NCBI GenBank assembly: GCA_016933335.1
Contig: JAFGBD010000047.1
Span: 54,290-118,289 of the forward strand
Direction of reading: 5' to 3'
Source: Bacteroidales bacterium
GTDB taxonomy: Bacteria; Bacteroidota; Bacteroidia; Bacteroidales; UBA10428
Length of the DNA stretch: 64,000 bases
Part shown: positions 18,658-27,701 of the stretch, in pieces
Layout: each line of letters opens with the position of its first letter
Position numbering within the stretch: position 1 is the stretch's first letter
Notes under the pieces: model-generated
Databases searched by the model: none
What the model was told of the DNA's origin: nothing
Seen by the model: the letters and a program-made list of their open reading frames with translations, nothing else
Translations under genes and position numbers: made by a program

Positions 18658-18769
18658 TTTGATTACCGGCGGTCCTGCCCCTGAGTAAACCGGCAGACCA
18701 CAGGAAAACGGGTGACCGGTTATCAGAATATACCTGAAAAATTGTCATCTTTATAGTAAATTCAACAGA

Positions 18770-19636
18770 TTGAATCCTGATAAGATAAATAAAAAGGGTA
18801 TTCTTGAGGGTACTGTTTCAATACTGGTTAATGTTCTGTTATTTGCATTAAAATACTGGGCCGGCATCGTATCGGGTTCTGTGGCCCTGCTGGCAGATGC
18901 ATGGCATACACTTTCTGATTCCCTTACCTCAATAATAGTAATTGCCGGAGTCAGACTGGCAGATAAAAAAGCCGACCGTGAACACCCATTCGGACACGGA
19001 CGATGGGAACAAATAGCCTCCATATTTATCGGTTTTGTACTGGCAATTGTAGCCTATGAGTTTATCAGGGAAGCATATGAAAAATTCAGATCGCACGAGG
19101 CTGCAAATTACGGGATGATCGCAATTATTGTTACCGTCATATCTATTCTTGTAAAGGAAGGACTTTCGCAATATGCGTTTTACATTTACAGAAAAACAGG
19201 AATTTCAACGGTCAGGGCAGATGCCTGGCATCACCGGAGTGATGCGCTATCATCAGTCATTATTCTGATCGGAATATTTTTGAAAAAATGGTTCTGGTGG
19301 ATAGACAGTCTTCTTGCCGTGATCGTTTCGCTGATATTGTTCTGGGTTGTATATGATATCATAAAAAAGGCCATATTCAGTCTCCTGGGAGAGAGACCCT
19401 CCTCTGAGCTCATTTCCAGAATTGAGGAAATAGCCAAAAGAACAGCAGGCAGGGATTTGTATTTGCACCATTTTCATATCCATGTATACGGGTCACATAA
19501 AGAACTCACGTTTCATATAAGAGTCCCGGAAGAGATGAATATCAAAGAAACACATCAAATGGCAGATGAAATAGAACTGAAGATTTTTAAAGAGCTGAAC
19601 ATCCGGGCCACCATTCATGCCGAGCCGCTTGGATAA
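18770..19636 (+). CDS. Cation diffusion facilitator transporter
   Basis: A 288-residue inner-membrane protein with about six helices and a cytoplasmic C-terminal domain. The two metal-site motifs LLADAWHTLSDSLTS and RADAWHHRSDALSS give the His/Asp pairs of CDF transporters, and HPFGHGRWEQIA is the loop after helix 3. It exports divalent metal (Zn, Fe, Mn, Co or similar) in exchange for protons. The exact metal cannot be assigned. Start is a TTG at 18770. It stands alone after leuB. Confidence 0.9.
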   Translation: MNPDKINKKGILEGTVSILVNVLLFALKYWAGIVSGSVALLADAWHTLSDSLTSIIVIAGVRLADKKADREHPFGHGRWEQIASIFIGFVLAIVAYEFIREAYEKFRSHEAANYGMIAIIVTVISILVKEGLSQYAFYIYRKTGISTVRADAWHHRSDALSSVIILIGIFLKKWFWWIDSLLAVIVSLILFWVVYDIIKKAIFSLLGERPSSELISRIEEIAKRTAGRDLYLHHFHIHVYGSHKELTFHIRVPEEMNIKETHQMADEIELKIFKELNIRATIHAEPLG

Positions 19637-19684
19637 TTAAACCGCCCTGCACCTGTTTTTACAGAAAATGATACATGGATCAGC

Positions 19685-19715
19685 TTGATTTGAATCCAGA
19701 CAATTCGTATCTTTG
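19685..19715 (+). promoter_or_regulatory. Predicted promoter of the lipoprotein hydrolase
   Basis: TTG at 19685-19687 and an exact TATCTTTG at 19708-19715 are 20 bases apart. The ATG follows 19 bases after the -7 box. Confidence 0.6.
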
Positions 19716-19734
19716 ATATGAAACCGGTCTTTTC

Positions 19735-20985
19735 ATGAAAAACCATCCCTGTAAAACAGAGTGGATTCAGATTTGCCTTTTTGTCTTTTTCGTCCTTTCA
19801 ATGTTTTTCTCATCCTGTGAAAAAGACAAAGAAGAACTGCATTACGATTACCTTGTTTCCTCAGAGAAGCTGAAAACCATAAAAGTTGAACAGGCCAGAG
19901 CGGTTTTTAACCTGTTATCTTCATCCGTTCCGGATGCGAAGGGCATCATTGACAGCGCAGTATATGATATCCAGGTTTACAAAGTTGTTTACAAAACCCT
20001 TTTCAAAGGCTCTGAAATAAAAGCATCGGGAATTATCAGCGTGCCGGATGCTTCAGGTAACTTTCCGCTATTGAGTTTTCAGAACGGGACCAACACCCTC
20101 CATGCCAATGCTCCGAGTCAGAGTCTGCTGGATCCTGTTTTCACGCTGTTGCAGAGTTTAAGCTCATTCGGATACATTACTCTGATAGCTGACTATCTTG
20201 GGTTTGGCGAATCTGCTGAGATACTTCATCCTTATTTTCACAGGGAATCAAGTGATGCTTCGGTTGCAGATCTGATTCATGCATGTGATGAATTATTTAT
20301 AAATGATAAAATAAAGGCGCTGGACGATGGCAGGTTATTTTTGATGGGATACTCGCAGGGTGCATGGGCCACATTGTCTGCACTGAAAACGATGGAAAAT
20401 GAAAGCTATTTTACAAAAGAAATCATTGCTGCATCATGTGGTGCCGGAGCCTATGATGTCTTTGAGGTTGCAAAATATATCTTTCAGCTTGAAACATATC
20501 CTTCACCTTTGTATCTCCCCTATTTTATTGAGTCTCATATCAGGAACGGACTCCTGAATGAGTCACTTCAAAAATATTTCAATGAACCATATGCAGGTTT
20601 GATACCCGGTTTGTTCGACGGTAGTAACAGCAGCAGAGATATCAATGCCCGGCTGACTGACAGTGTTGCGCTTTTGGTAACAGCCGGACTGAGGAAAAAC
20701 TTTGAAACCGGTTCTGATTACCAGTCGTTGCGCAACGAATTATCTGTTAACAGTATAGATGCCTGGCCTTCAAACACTAAACTGATGTTCTTTCATGGCG
20801 AGGCAGATGATGATGTTCCTGCTTTCGAATCACGCCATATATATGATGACTTTATTAAGAAAGGTCTTTCTGATTCACAGGTTCAACTGGTAACAATTGA
20901 TTCGCTTGATCACGATTCAGGATTGATTCCATGGGGTTTATCCACAATCACCTGGTTCAATGAACTGAAATCGAACCGGAGATAA
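19735..20985 (+). CDS. Alpha/beta-hydrolase lipoprotein
   Basis: A 416-residue protein with a hydrophobic export segment ending FFSSC, so Cys28 is a likely lipid-attachment site. The hydrolase core shows the nucleophile elbow GYSQG (Ser207), an Asp in HGEADDDVP (about 358) and a His in DSLDHDSG (His393), a complete triad in the right order. The oxyanion-side sequence LIADYLGFGES resembles secreted lipases/esterases or prolyl-peptidase-like proteins. It is probably anchored in the outer or inner membrane facing the periplasm or surface. The substrate is unknown. It has its own promoter and is convergent with the next gene. Confidence 0.8.
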   Translation: MKNHPCKTEWIQICLFVFFVLSMFFSSCEKDKEELHYDYLVSSEKLKTIKVEQARAVFNLLSSSVPDAKGIIDSAVYDIQVYKVVYKTLFKGSEIKASGIISVPDASGNFPLLSFQNGTNTLHANAPSQSLLDPVFTLLQSLSSFGYITLIADYLGFGESAEILHPYFHRESSDASVADLIHACDELFINDKIKALDDGRLFLMGYSQGAWATLSALKTMENESYFTKEIIAASCGAGAYDVFEVAKYIFQLETYPSPLYLPYFIESHIRNGLLNESLQKYFNEPYAGLIPGLFDGSNSSRDINARLTDSVALLVTAGLRKNFETGSDYQSLRNELSVNSIDAWPSNTKLMFFHGEADDDVPAFESRHIYDDFIKKGLSDSQVQLVTIDSLDHDSGLIPWGLSTITWFNELKSNRR

Positions 20986-20993
20986 TAGAGAAA

Positions 20994-21866
20994 CTACCAG
21001 TCCCACCATTTATCGCCGGCCAGTTTTTCATAAGTCATCTCAAAAAATTTCTTTTGAATGAATCTTGTTAAGGGCCCCGGGATACCATCTCCGATTAATT
21101 CATCATTAACACGGACAACCGGCATGATTTCATTTCCCGTTCCTGCAATTACCAGCTCATCCAGCCCTGCAATTTCTTCTTCTGTAAATGCTTTTTCAAT
21201 GAATTCAATGCTGTTTTCCCTGCATATATCTTTAACTGTACTTTTTGTAACTCCCGGTAAAATATAATTGGAATCCGGATGAGTAATGACCTTGCCGTCT
21301 TTTACCCCCAGCACACTGGAATGTGTTGCTTCGGTAATAATTCCATTTCTTACCAGAATACACTCCCTTGCTCCAAGTTCAATGGCTTCCTGAATCATCA
21401 GTGTATTGGCAAGCAGTGAAATGGATTTAATATCACATCGCAGCCATCTGATATCGGGACGTGTTATCACTTTAATGCCGTCAACCAGTTGTTCTTTTCG
21501 CGGAATCACAGGAAAGGAGTTAATGCAAACAGTCGGACTGACACCTTCAGGAAAGTGGTGAATCCGTGGATGACTTCCCCTGGTGATCTGGATATAAATG
21601 CCGGCATAACTGTCTTTCAATTTATTCTTTCGGATGAGTTCGTAACAAATATTTTCAGTGGCTGAAATACCGGGAAATTCAATTCTTACTTCTTTCAGGC
21701 TTCTTTTCAAACGATTCAGATGCTTATCGATACAAAATGGTTTGTTCTTATAAAACCTGATCACTTCATATATACCATCCCCAAAATGAAATCCGCGGTC
21801 GTTAATGGTGATGTATGCTCTGTCTTTGGAAATATACCGGCCGTTCAGATAAATAATTTCCTGCAT
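20994..21866 (-). CDS. Class IV aminotransferase (D-amino-acid or branched-chain type)
   Basis: A 290-residue fold-type IV PLP enzyme. The start MQEIIYLNGRYISKDRAYI, the NDRGFHFGDGIYEVIRFY motif, the Schiff-base lysine Lys147 in CDIKSISLLANTL, and the phosphate-binding region EATHSSV and LPGVTKSTV are all present. Length and N-terminus fit D-alanine aminotransferase (Dat) better than IlvE (about 340-360). Branched-chain or aminodeoxychorismate-lyase activities cannot be excluded. It stands alone, so context does not decide. Confidence 0.8.
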   Translation of the reverse strand: MQEIIYLNGRYISKDRAYITINDRGFHFGDGIYEVIRFYKNKPFCIDKHLNRLKRSLKEVRIEFPGISATENICYELIRKNKLKDSYAGIYIQITRGSHPRIHHFPEGVSPTVCINSFPVIPRKEQLVDGIKVITRPDIRWLRCDIKSISLLANTLMIQEAIELGARECILVRNGIITEATHSSVLGVKDGKVITHPDSNYILPGVTKSTVKDICRENSIEFIEKAFTEEEIAGLDELVIAGTGNEIMPVVRVNDELIGDGIPGPLTRFIQKKFFEMTYEKLAGDKWWDW

Positions 21867-22238
21867 AATGATGATAAGTTATTATTGATTGACATGAAAG
21901 GGGTTGAAATTATAAATAATTTTAAGATATATTTAAAAGATGCTATGAACAAAAGTCTGAAAGATTTGCCAGTTATAGGACCTGAACTTGCTGAGAGGCT
22001 CATAATAGCAGTCATTACAAAGCTTATGAGCTGAAAACGAAAGGATCCAAAAACACATGCACCAAAATATAAACGGCAGATCCCCGGGTATACATTAATA
22101 TGATATACGCGCCTGAAAAGGCCATCCAGGGAATCAGTTAGCATCATCCTGGCAAGCAGGTGAAACATGATTTAAAGGAATATTATCAGACCTTTGAATA
22201 ACAGAAGATTTTGAAGTGTTTTGCAGGAGCAGGTAAGT
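21867..22238. other. 372-base gap without a supported gene
   Basis: AT-rich, with scattered short frames on both strands. One short plus-strand frame (21894-22034, 46 codons) has helix-like content but no recognised homology or promoter. I see no RNA gene, terminator or repeat. Confidence 0.4.
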
Positions 22239-22724
22239 CTATTGCCTGAGCTCTTCAATTTCGAGCTTTGAAAGATGAAGTTCATCCGAAATTCTTCCGG
22301 CATAAGGCCGGTTCAGCAGGAAATATAATATAAACAGAATTAAAGGAATAACCATGTTCAGCTGACCGTACAAAAAAAGGATGAAAGCATTGGCAAAACA
22401 TATGAAAGATATAATGGAAATTTTGGTAACAAATGAGTTCCGGTAAGTTAAAAGCTTATTGTCAAGAGATAACGAAAGATTAAGATTATCGATCTTGTGC
22501 CTGTGAACATAAGCAGTTGCCGGTAATAAAACCAGAACAACAATTGCGAAAATCCACTTAACGGTTCCATAACTTTTCAGACCGGTAGTAAGAAAGCCAC
22601 CGTCTCTTGTTACAATATAAAACAGTACGAAGCCGGAAAAAAGGAGAATACCCAGCAGAAAAAAAATATAAATGATGCAAAGCTGTTTATAACTATCTCC
22701 CGGAGTCCGTTTTAACTGGTACAC
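22239..22724 (-). CDS. Hypothetical four-helix membrane protein
   Basis: A 161-residue protein with four hydrophobic segments at about residues 16-38, 57-76, 104-122 and 124-140, and a charged C-terminus. No motif was recognised. It follows the small acidic protein gene by 11 bases on the same strand and is probably co-transcribed with it. Coding status is supported by length, clean membrane topology and the tight spacing. The role is unknown. Confidence 0.6.
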   Translation of the reverse strand: MYQLKRTPGDSYKQLCIIYIFFLLGILLFSGFVLFYIVTRDGGFLTTGLKSYGTVKWIFAIVVLVLLPATAYVHRHKIDNLNLSLSLDNKLLTYRNSFVTKISIISFICFANAFILFLYGQLNMVIPLILFILYFLLNRPYAGRISDELHLSKLEIEELRQ

Positions 22725-22735
22725 CTGTTGTTGTT

Positions 22736-23032
22736 TTATTCTTCCTCATCTTCAACATCATCAACAATTTCCAGGTTCTCGAAATTGTCGAATCCGCCAA
22801 ATGAGGAGGAGCTGTCATAATCCTCTTCTTCTTCTGGTGCCTGGTTTTTGGGCATTTTAACCAGATAGATCGTATCCTCGGTTTCAAAAGGAAGGCCAAA
22901 TTCTATTTCGCCTTTGTGATTTGTAAAAGAGATCAGATATTCTTCAAAGCCATCGGGGTATTTTTCCTTCAAACCTTCCAATACGTCCTCGGACAATTGT
23001 TCATATCTTTTTATGATTCGTTTTTTACCCAC
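22736..23032 (-). CDS. Small protein with acidic C-terminal tail
   Basis: Starting at the GTG at 23032 gives 98 residues. There is a folded-looking N-terminal half (KRIIKRYEQLSEDVLEGLKE, then FETEDTIYLVKMP) and a C-terminal 35 residues dominated by Glu/Asp. Bacteroidetes genomes carry comparable small proteins that are sometimes labelled DNA primase without support. I see no primase motif. The in-frame extension to 23200 is low-complexity and hydrophobic and looks non-coding. It is upstream of, and probably co-transcribed with, the four-helix protein gene. Confidence 0.6.
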   Translation of the reverse strand: MGKKRIIKRYEQLSEDVLEGLKEKYPDGFEEYLISFTNHKGEIEFGLPFETEDTIYLVKMPKNQAPEEEEDYDSSSSFGGFDNFENLEIVDDVEDEEE

Positions 23033-23419
23033 GGCTTTCAAGCAAAAATTATGGGTTAAATGTATGTAAAAAATTATTTCAAAAAACAACCTTATAATAA
23101 GTTTTTTAAAAATTTTTCTTCTTTTACAGGTTTTAACCAGCAGAGAATATAAATGGCGCTTTTTATATCCGGCAGCGAGGTACAGGAATAAAACAATCAT
23201 AAATGACTCCAGCCTTTTGATTAATTCTATACATTGATATGTATCTTTAATAAAAAGCTCTTAATACAGACGTTTTAGCAAGAAGGATATAAAGACTATA
23301 AAAGGCATAATAAATATCCTGAGTCTATTCCGGCCGGCTCAATAAAGATTATAACCCGGTAAGATTGAGTTGTATCGAAATACCTTGTAACTAGCAGATT
23401 GCGATATGATGTTTCTTTT
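23033..23419. other. 387-base gap, AT-rich
   Basis: It lies between the start of the acidic small protein gene and the 3' end of the oxidoreductase gene. It holds poly-A/T tracts and the palindrome CCGGCCGG near 23331. No promoter box, hairpin with T-run or credible frame was recognised. Confidence 0.4.
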
Positions 23420-24823
23420 CTATACCCCCCTGCCCGGATTTGGCACCAGGTCCGTCAGATCCGCTATCTTAACCGGTCTGCCTTCATCAATGCTTTTTCT
23501 GGCTGCTGTACCGATGAGTACTGACATGGCACCATCACGCGAACCGGCTGAAAGCTGAAACGGATCAGGCAGGTCAGGATTCCTGAATATTTTATTATGC
23601 AGTCTCTTATCGCCACCGCCATGGCCTCCTCTCTCTCTGGGTACCTTTATCAGGTTCGATTGTCCAAAGTTGTCAGAGACATAGATTTCTTCATAATCGG
23701 TGTCTCCCATATCCTTCTGTTGATCCATTTCTTTGGCATGAAGTCCGGCCTGACTGATCTTTTCCTGCTTTCTCCAGGGAATGCCGTCCCACGCATCAAT
23801 TCTGCCTTTCATCCCGTTGAAAGCTATTCTCATGCCTTCATAAGGAGAGTAGGTTGTCAGCGAATAACTAACCTGTACGTCGTTGGCATATTTTATCTGT
23901 ACAGCCATTTTATCGAAAATATCTATCTCAGGTCTCCAGACGCAACTGTCGCGTATATACCCGTCATGGTGCTCATTATCAACATACAGTTTAACAAGAT
24001 AAGGTTCCTTTGTAATATCCCAGAAGAATTTGCATTTATCCCTGTGCTCACAGCCCCGGCATTTTGGACTCCTGAACTCATTGTTTTTGCCATAATGTTC
24101 AAGCATTCCGTATGCATATACTTCAACCGGATCGGAATCAATCCACCAGTTAAGCAGATCGAAGTGATGCGAAGCTTTGTGAATAAGCAGCGTTCCGCTC
24201 TTAGCCCTGATACTGTGCCACCTGCGGAAATAGGAGGCTCCATGGTAGACATTTAAGTACCAGTGAAAGTCCACCGATGTGATCCTGCCCACACTTTTGT
24301 CCATTAATAATTCTTTCAGTTTTGTATAGTGAGGGTTATACCTGTAGTTAAATCCTACTATCACTTTTTTATTGTGCTTTCTTTCCGCATCAAGTATGGC
24401 CTGACACTTTACCTCATCAGTTGTCATGGGCTTTTCGGTAACGACATCAGCACCGTATTCCAATCCCTTGATAATAAACTCGTGATGGGTTGCATCGACA
24501 GTTGTTACAATCAACTTATCAGGTTTGGTCTTTTGCATCATCTCATCGAAATCGGTGAATGTTGGACAATCAACACCCATAAAGGTCTTTCCTGTTTCCA
24601 CCCTGCCGGGATTGATATCACATAATCCGACAAATTCGACGATATCTCCGAAATCACGCAGGATGGTCCGTCCCCAGAATGTGGTCCCCCTGATACCCGT
24701 TCCAACAAGGGCCAGCTTTTGTTTTTTCTCATTTAAATTGAAAATTGATGCATTTGCCGGATGAAGGATCATGCTTCCTGCAACCGCAGCTCCGGATGTT
24801 TTAATAAAGTGTCTTCGTTTCAT
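23420..24823 (-). CDS. Tat-exported Gfo/Idh/MocA family oxidoreductase
   Basis: A 467-residue protein. It begins MKRRHFIKTSGAAVAGSMIL, a twin-arginine signal followed by a short hydrophobic stretch. The NAD(P)-binding Rossmann fold has LALVGTGIRGTTFWG, and VVTEKPMTTDEVKC holds the conserved Glu-Lys-Pro. Four Cys in a CRGCEHRDKC pattern around the middle suggest a small metal or disulfide site. Such proteins act on sugars or their derivatives in the periplasm of Bacteroidetes. The substrate is not predictable here. I chose the ATG at 24823 because it puts the twin arginines at residues 3-4. Confidence 0.85.
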   Translation of the reverse strand: MKRRHFIKTSGAAVAGSMILHPANASIFNLNEKKQKLALVGTGIRGTTFWGRTILRDFGDIVEFVGLCDINPGRVETGKTFMGVDCPTFTDFDEMMQKTKPDKLIVTTVDATHHEFIIKGLEYGADVVTEKPMTTDEVKCQAILDAERKHNKKVIVGFNYRYNPHYTKLKELLMDKSVGRITSVDFHWYLNVYHGASYFRRWHSIRAKSGTLLIHKASHHFDLLNWWIDSDPVEVYAYGMLEHYGKNNEFRSPKCRGCEHRDKCKFFWDITKEPYLVKLYVDNEHHDGYIRDSCVWRPEIDIFDKMAVQIKYANDVQVSYSLTTYSPYEGMRIAFNGMKGRIDAWDGIPWRKQEKISQAGLHAKEMDQQKDMGDTDYEEIYVSDNFGQSNLIKVPRERGGHGGGDKRLHNKIFRNPDLPDPFQLSAGSRDGAMSVLIGTAARKSIDEGRPVKIADLTDLVPNPGRGV

Positions 24824-25168
24824 GTGTTTGATTATTTGGTTTTTAGTTTCATTATCTGTCCCGGCTAAAGAGTTCCGAACATTCAGGAACACATACCCTG
24901 AAATTACTATTATATATTATACTTAATTGAGAAAAAGACGACAACCATTTTTAAAGACATCTCACAGTCTGAATCATATATTTAAAGATATTATGGTTAT
25001 AGAACATTTAAAAGTATAAAAAAATCGTCAGGAATAAATGAAAACAAGATGGTTAAAACTATTATGGATTAAAACATGCCTGTTAATTTCCCTGTTTCCT
25101 GGCAAAATAACAATCATTGACATAGAAACGAATATTTTGTATATTGCAGCATATAAATTATTTCCGGC
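24824..25168. other. Gap between the oxidoreductase gene and a truncated secreted-protein remnant
   Basis: 345 bases, AT-rich. It contains a 48-codon frame (25038-25184) that starts like a signal peptide but has no continuation. A weak promoter match lies before the remnant: TTG at 25117-25119, then TATATTGC at 25140-25147. Nothing else was recognised. Confidence 0.35.
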
Positions 25169-25354
25169 ATGGAATTGAGATATTCACGGCTCATTTATGT
25201 ACTTTTCACTTTCTGCATCTTTGCCTTCTGTCATACTAATGCTCAAATATTAATATCCAAACCCAGTGTCAGTGTTGTTGACGATAAAATGATTATCAGC
25301 TATGAAATCTCTGGCAATACTACTGAAGACACAATAAATATCAGCGGATTTTAA
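25169..25354 (+). pseudogene. Truncated N-terminus of a secreted protein
   Basis: A 61-codon frame. A clean signal peptide (residues 1-26, ending CHTNAQ) is followed by about 35 residues including VSVVDDKMIISYEISGN. That resembles the first strands of a beta-sandwich domain found at the N-terminus of many Bacteroidetes secreted proteins (pattern I-I-x-Y-x-I). The frame then stops. The next 84 bases show no continuation before the KamA-like gene. It reads as the stump of a longer gene lost by deletion, though a genuine small secreted protein is possible. Confidence 0.4.
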
Positions 25355-25438
25355 GCTGTTGTAACACAATATCGGGACGTGCCAGTTTCGGAAGAAAGGA
25401 TCTGGCAATTTATGTACGTTGTCTGAGGGACTGAAACA

Positions 25439-27391
25439 TTAATAATAAAACCAGATGGTCCTGTAATCCCTGATATTCTCACCACGTGTGGCCAACTCCT
25501 CAAGATAGTCATAAATAGGCACATCAACATAGTTGAATGGCGGAACCGGTGTGATATTTTTTTCCCAGGGATGGAATTCATAAACCCGGGAGCCGTCAGG
25601 AAGAATCATAACCAGCCTGTGGTCCTGACCGGCGCGAAGATGATTCTTGCCGAGCTTGGGCACATTGAAAACAGGCTCATCAGTACGGTCAAGTCCGGGT
25701 AAAAGACGTGCTTCTTCCTTTCTTTCCTGCATGATTCTTGCAATGGGAACCATATACCTGCTGGTCTCTTCCTTGCCTTTCATGTTGAAAGTATAGTATG
25801 GGTCGACCCCGATGCGCCTTAAATCTATCCTGAGCTTAGCCAGTTCAAATCGCCTTGAGTTTTCGATTGTATAGACCTGCTGATTGTATACGCTGATACC
25901 TGCTTTACGCAGTTTCTGAACAGCTTCCATGGATTCGGGAGTGATTTCATAGGAGTGTTCGAAATGTGTCACCAGGGCGATTTCAAGTTTTGGTGGTTGA
26001 TGGAATTCAGAAAGTATATTCATTAAGTCATCTGTGAACCGCATTGGCAAAACAACCGGTGTACGGCTTCCGATTCTGATCCTGTAAATGTGAGATTTGG
26101 ATGCAAGGCTTTTAAGAATCCTGCGAATCTGTTCATCTCTCATGACCAGCGGGTCACCCCCTGTTACGAGAACATCTCCGATGCTCTTATGCCTGTCGAA
26201 CCACGAAAGGGCTTTGTCTGTCTTTTCTTTCGAGGCCAGGGCTTTTGGTTCCAGCACTCTTTCAATCTCCCAGTTACGCTGGCAATAAACGCAGATCTGG
26301 GCACAGGTGTTAAAGGGCTTGAGGATGGCAATGCCCGGATAACGGCGTGTTATGAGATCGATGGGTGAAGTATCATGCTCACCCATAAAGTCGAACGATA
26401 TCTTTCGATTGGTGCGACTCTCAATCATTTTATCCACATATTCTTTGGAAGGTATCACCTGTGCCCTGACAGCATGGTCATAGCCTATGGACAACCTTGT
26501 GTCCATCAGACTCAGGTAATAGGGACTGATGCCAAAAGCTATCTTATGGGCGACCGCATCATCCACAGCTTCTTTCTGCTCATTGGACAATTCAATTAAA
26601 TCAATTAACGGCCTGGAATCCTTAATCACGTTCTTAAGGTGCCACTGGTAATCATACCAGTCAGATTCAGTTGCTTTAAAATAACGCAATATTTTACGCC
26701 GGTTTTCTGATCGCCAGGATATCACTTCTTCTTCAAGTCCGGAAGGATATTTCTTGAAATATTTCTGAACACTCAGGCCGAGATCGTCCAGCATTTCCAT
26801 TCTTGCCGAGGCAGCTTCTCTTCCCTTCATTTTAAAGAATTCGGGAATCCCTTTCTTCACCTGTACATTTTCAAGATAAATATTCGATTTACCGGTTACA
26901 CCCCGGAAAAGATTGATAAATTCAAGTATGAAGCCGACAGATATGTCGCTCTTCAGATCTGCCCTCTTGTTACGGGCCAGCTTCCACAGACTGTCAAGGG
27001 CAGAATATTCGGTGCGGAATTCATTGATCGGACCAATGATGCTTCTGAAAACCCTGATGCATTCACGCACAGTGGATTTTTCAAGGATATGAAGATCATT
27101 ATCCAGTGCAAACACTTTTCTCTCTGACTTTTCAAGATATACATACAGGTCTTCCCGTGCAGATTCCAGATCACCGGCCTTTTTCAGGATCTCATATATC
27201 TCAGGATTTGAATCCCACAAACGCTGAAGATATGCTTCATAATCAACTTTAAAATGGGGTTTGAACAAACTTACTTCATCCGTGAATACATCATCAAGCA
27301 ATCTTGTGCTCATCCATTTTAGTTTGGGTGAATGTATCCTGACTCTTTGCGTTGTTTTCTTCTTTTTGGTTTTTTCTGAGGTTGAAGCCAT
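25439..27391 (-). CDS. KamA-family radical SAM protein (lysine 2,3-aminomutase-like)
   Basis: A 650-residue protein. The radical SAM cluster motif is Cys363-x3-Cys367-x2-Cys370 in CAQICVYCQRNWEI, preceded by DLITRRYPGIAILKP as in KamA enzymes. TGGDPLV, IRIGSRTPVVLP and VYNQQVYT follow. KamA proteins are about 400-470 residues; here about 230 extra residues precede the catalytic part. The start is basic (EKTKKKKTTQR). Lysine or glutamate 2,3-aminomutase is the nearest named activity, but the extension makes the substrate uncertain. An amino-acid racemase gene lies upstream on the same strand after a 310-base gap, so operon linkage is not evident. Confidence 0.8.
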   Translation of the reverse strand: MASTSEKTKKKKTTQRVRIHSPKLKWMSTRLLDDVFTDEVSLFKPHFKVDYEAYLQRLWDSNPEIYEILKKAGDLESAREDLYVYLEKSERKVFALDNDLHILEKSTVRECIRVFRSIIGPINEFRTEYSALDSLWKLARNKRADLKSDISVGFILEFINLFRGVTGKSNIYLENVQVKKGIPEFFKMKGREAASARMEMLDDLGLSVQKYFKKYPSGLEEEVISWRSENRRKILRYFKATESDWYDYQWHLKNVIKDSRPLIDLIELSNEQKEAVDDAVAHKIAFGISPYYLSLMDTRLSIGYDHAVRAQVIPSKEYVDKMIESRTNRKISFDFMGEHDTSPIDLITRRYPGIAILKPFNTCAQICVYCQRNWEIERVLEPKALASKEKTDKALSWFDRHKSIGDVLVTGGDPLVMRDEQIRRILKSLASKSHIYRIRIGSRTPVVLPMRFTDDLMNILSEFHQPPKLEIALVTHFEHSYEITPESMEAVQKLRKAGISVYNQQVYTIENSRRFELAKLRIDLRRIGVDPYYTFNMKGKEETSRYMVPIARIMQERKEEARLLPGLDRTDEPVFNVPKLGKNHLRAGQDHRLVMILPDGSRVYEFHPWEKNITPVPPFNYVDVPIYDYLEELATRGENIRDYRTIWFYY

Positions 27392-27701
27392 ATTTAGATT
27401 TTTTTTATGTTGTTCTGACAGAACCTGACTAAAATCTGCCGGAAATACTATGATTGATTGTGATTAAATCCGGTATCAATGCAGATGATCAATGGACAGC
27501 CGTTAATCCAATCTTTACCAGACAGTTATACGAATTAAGTATGACCCGGCTTTTAATCGGGTATTCAATAAAGATAAGCATATTACCTCACAAAATCAAA
27601 CTACCGGGATTTTGTTCATCGACTGATGCCATATGGAAAACAGACAATATTGCTGATTTGTTTATGAATCATTTTGTAGTTTTTGCCCGGAAATATGGTT
27701 T
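27392..27701. other. 310-base gap, no supported gene
   Basis: It lies between the KamA-like gene start and the end of the racemase gene. It holds a small ACCCG/CGGGT hairpin near 27543-27561 without a T-run. A plus-strand frame here (27454-27762) runs into the racemase gene in antisense and shows no protein-like pattern. Confidence 0.4.

Noticed and set aside
21894..22034. 46-codon plus-strand frame with a GPELAERLI helix-hairpin-helix-like stretch
   Set aside because: Very short, AT-rich, no promoter box or homology I can name, and the longer frame it belongs to is antisense to the aminotransferase gene.
21845..22168. 107-codon minus-strand frame with hydrophobic content
   Set aside because: Overlaps the aminotransferase start and shows no topology or motif of a real membrane protein.
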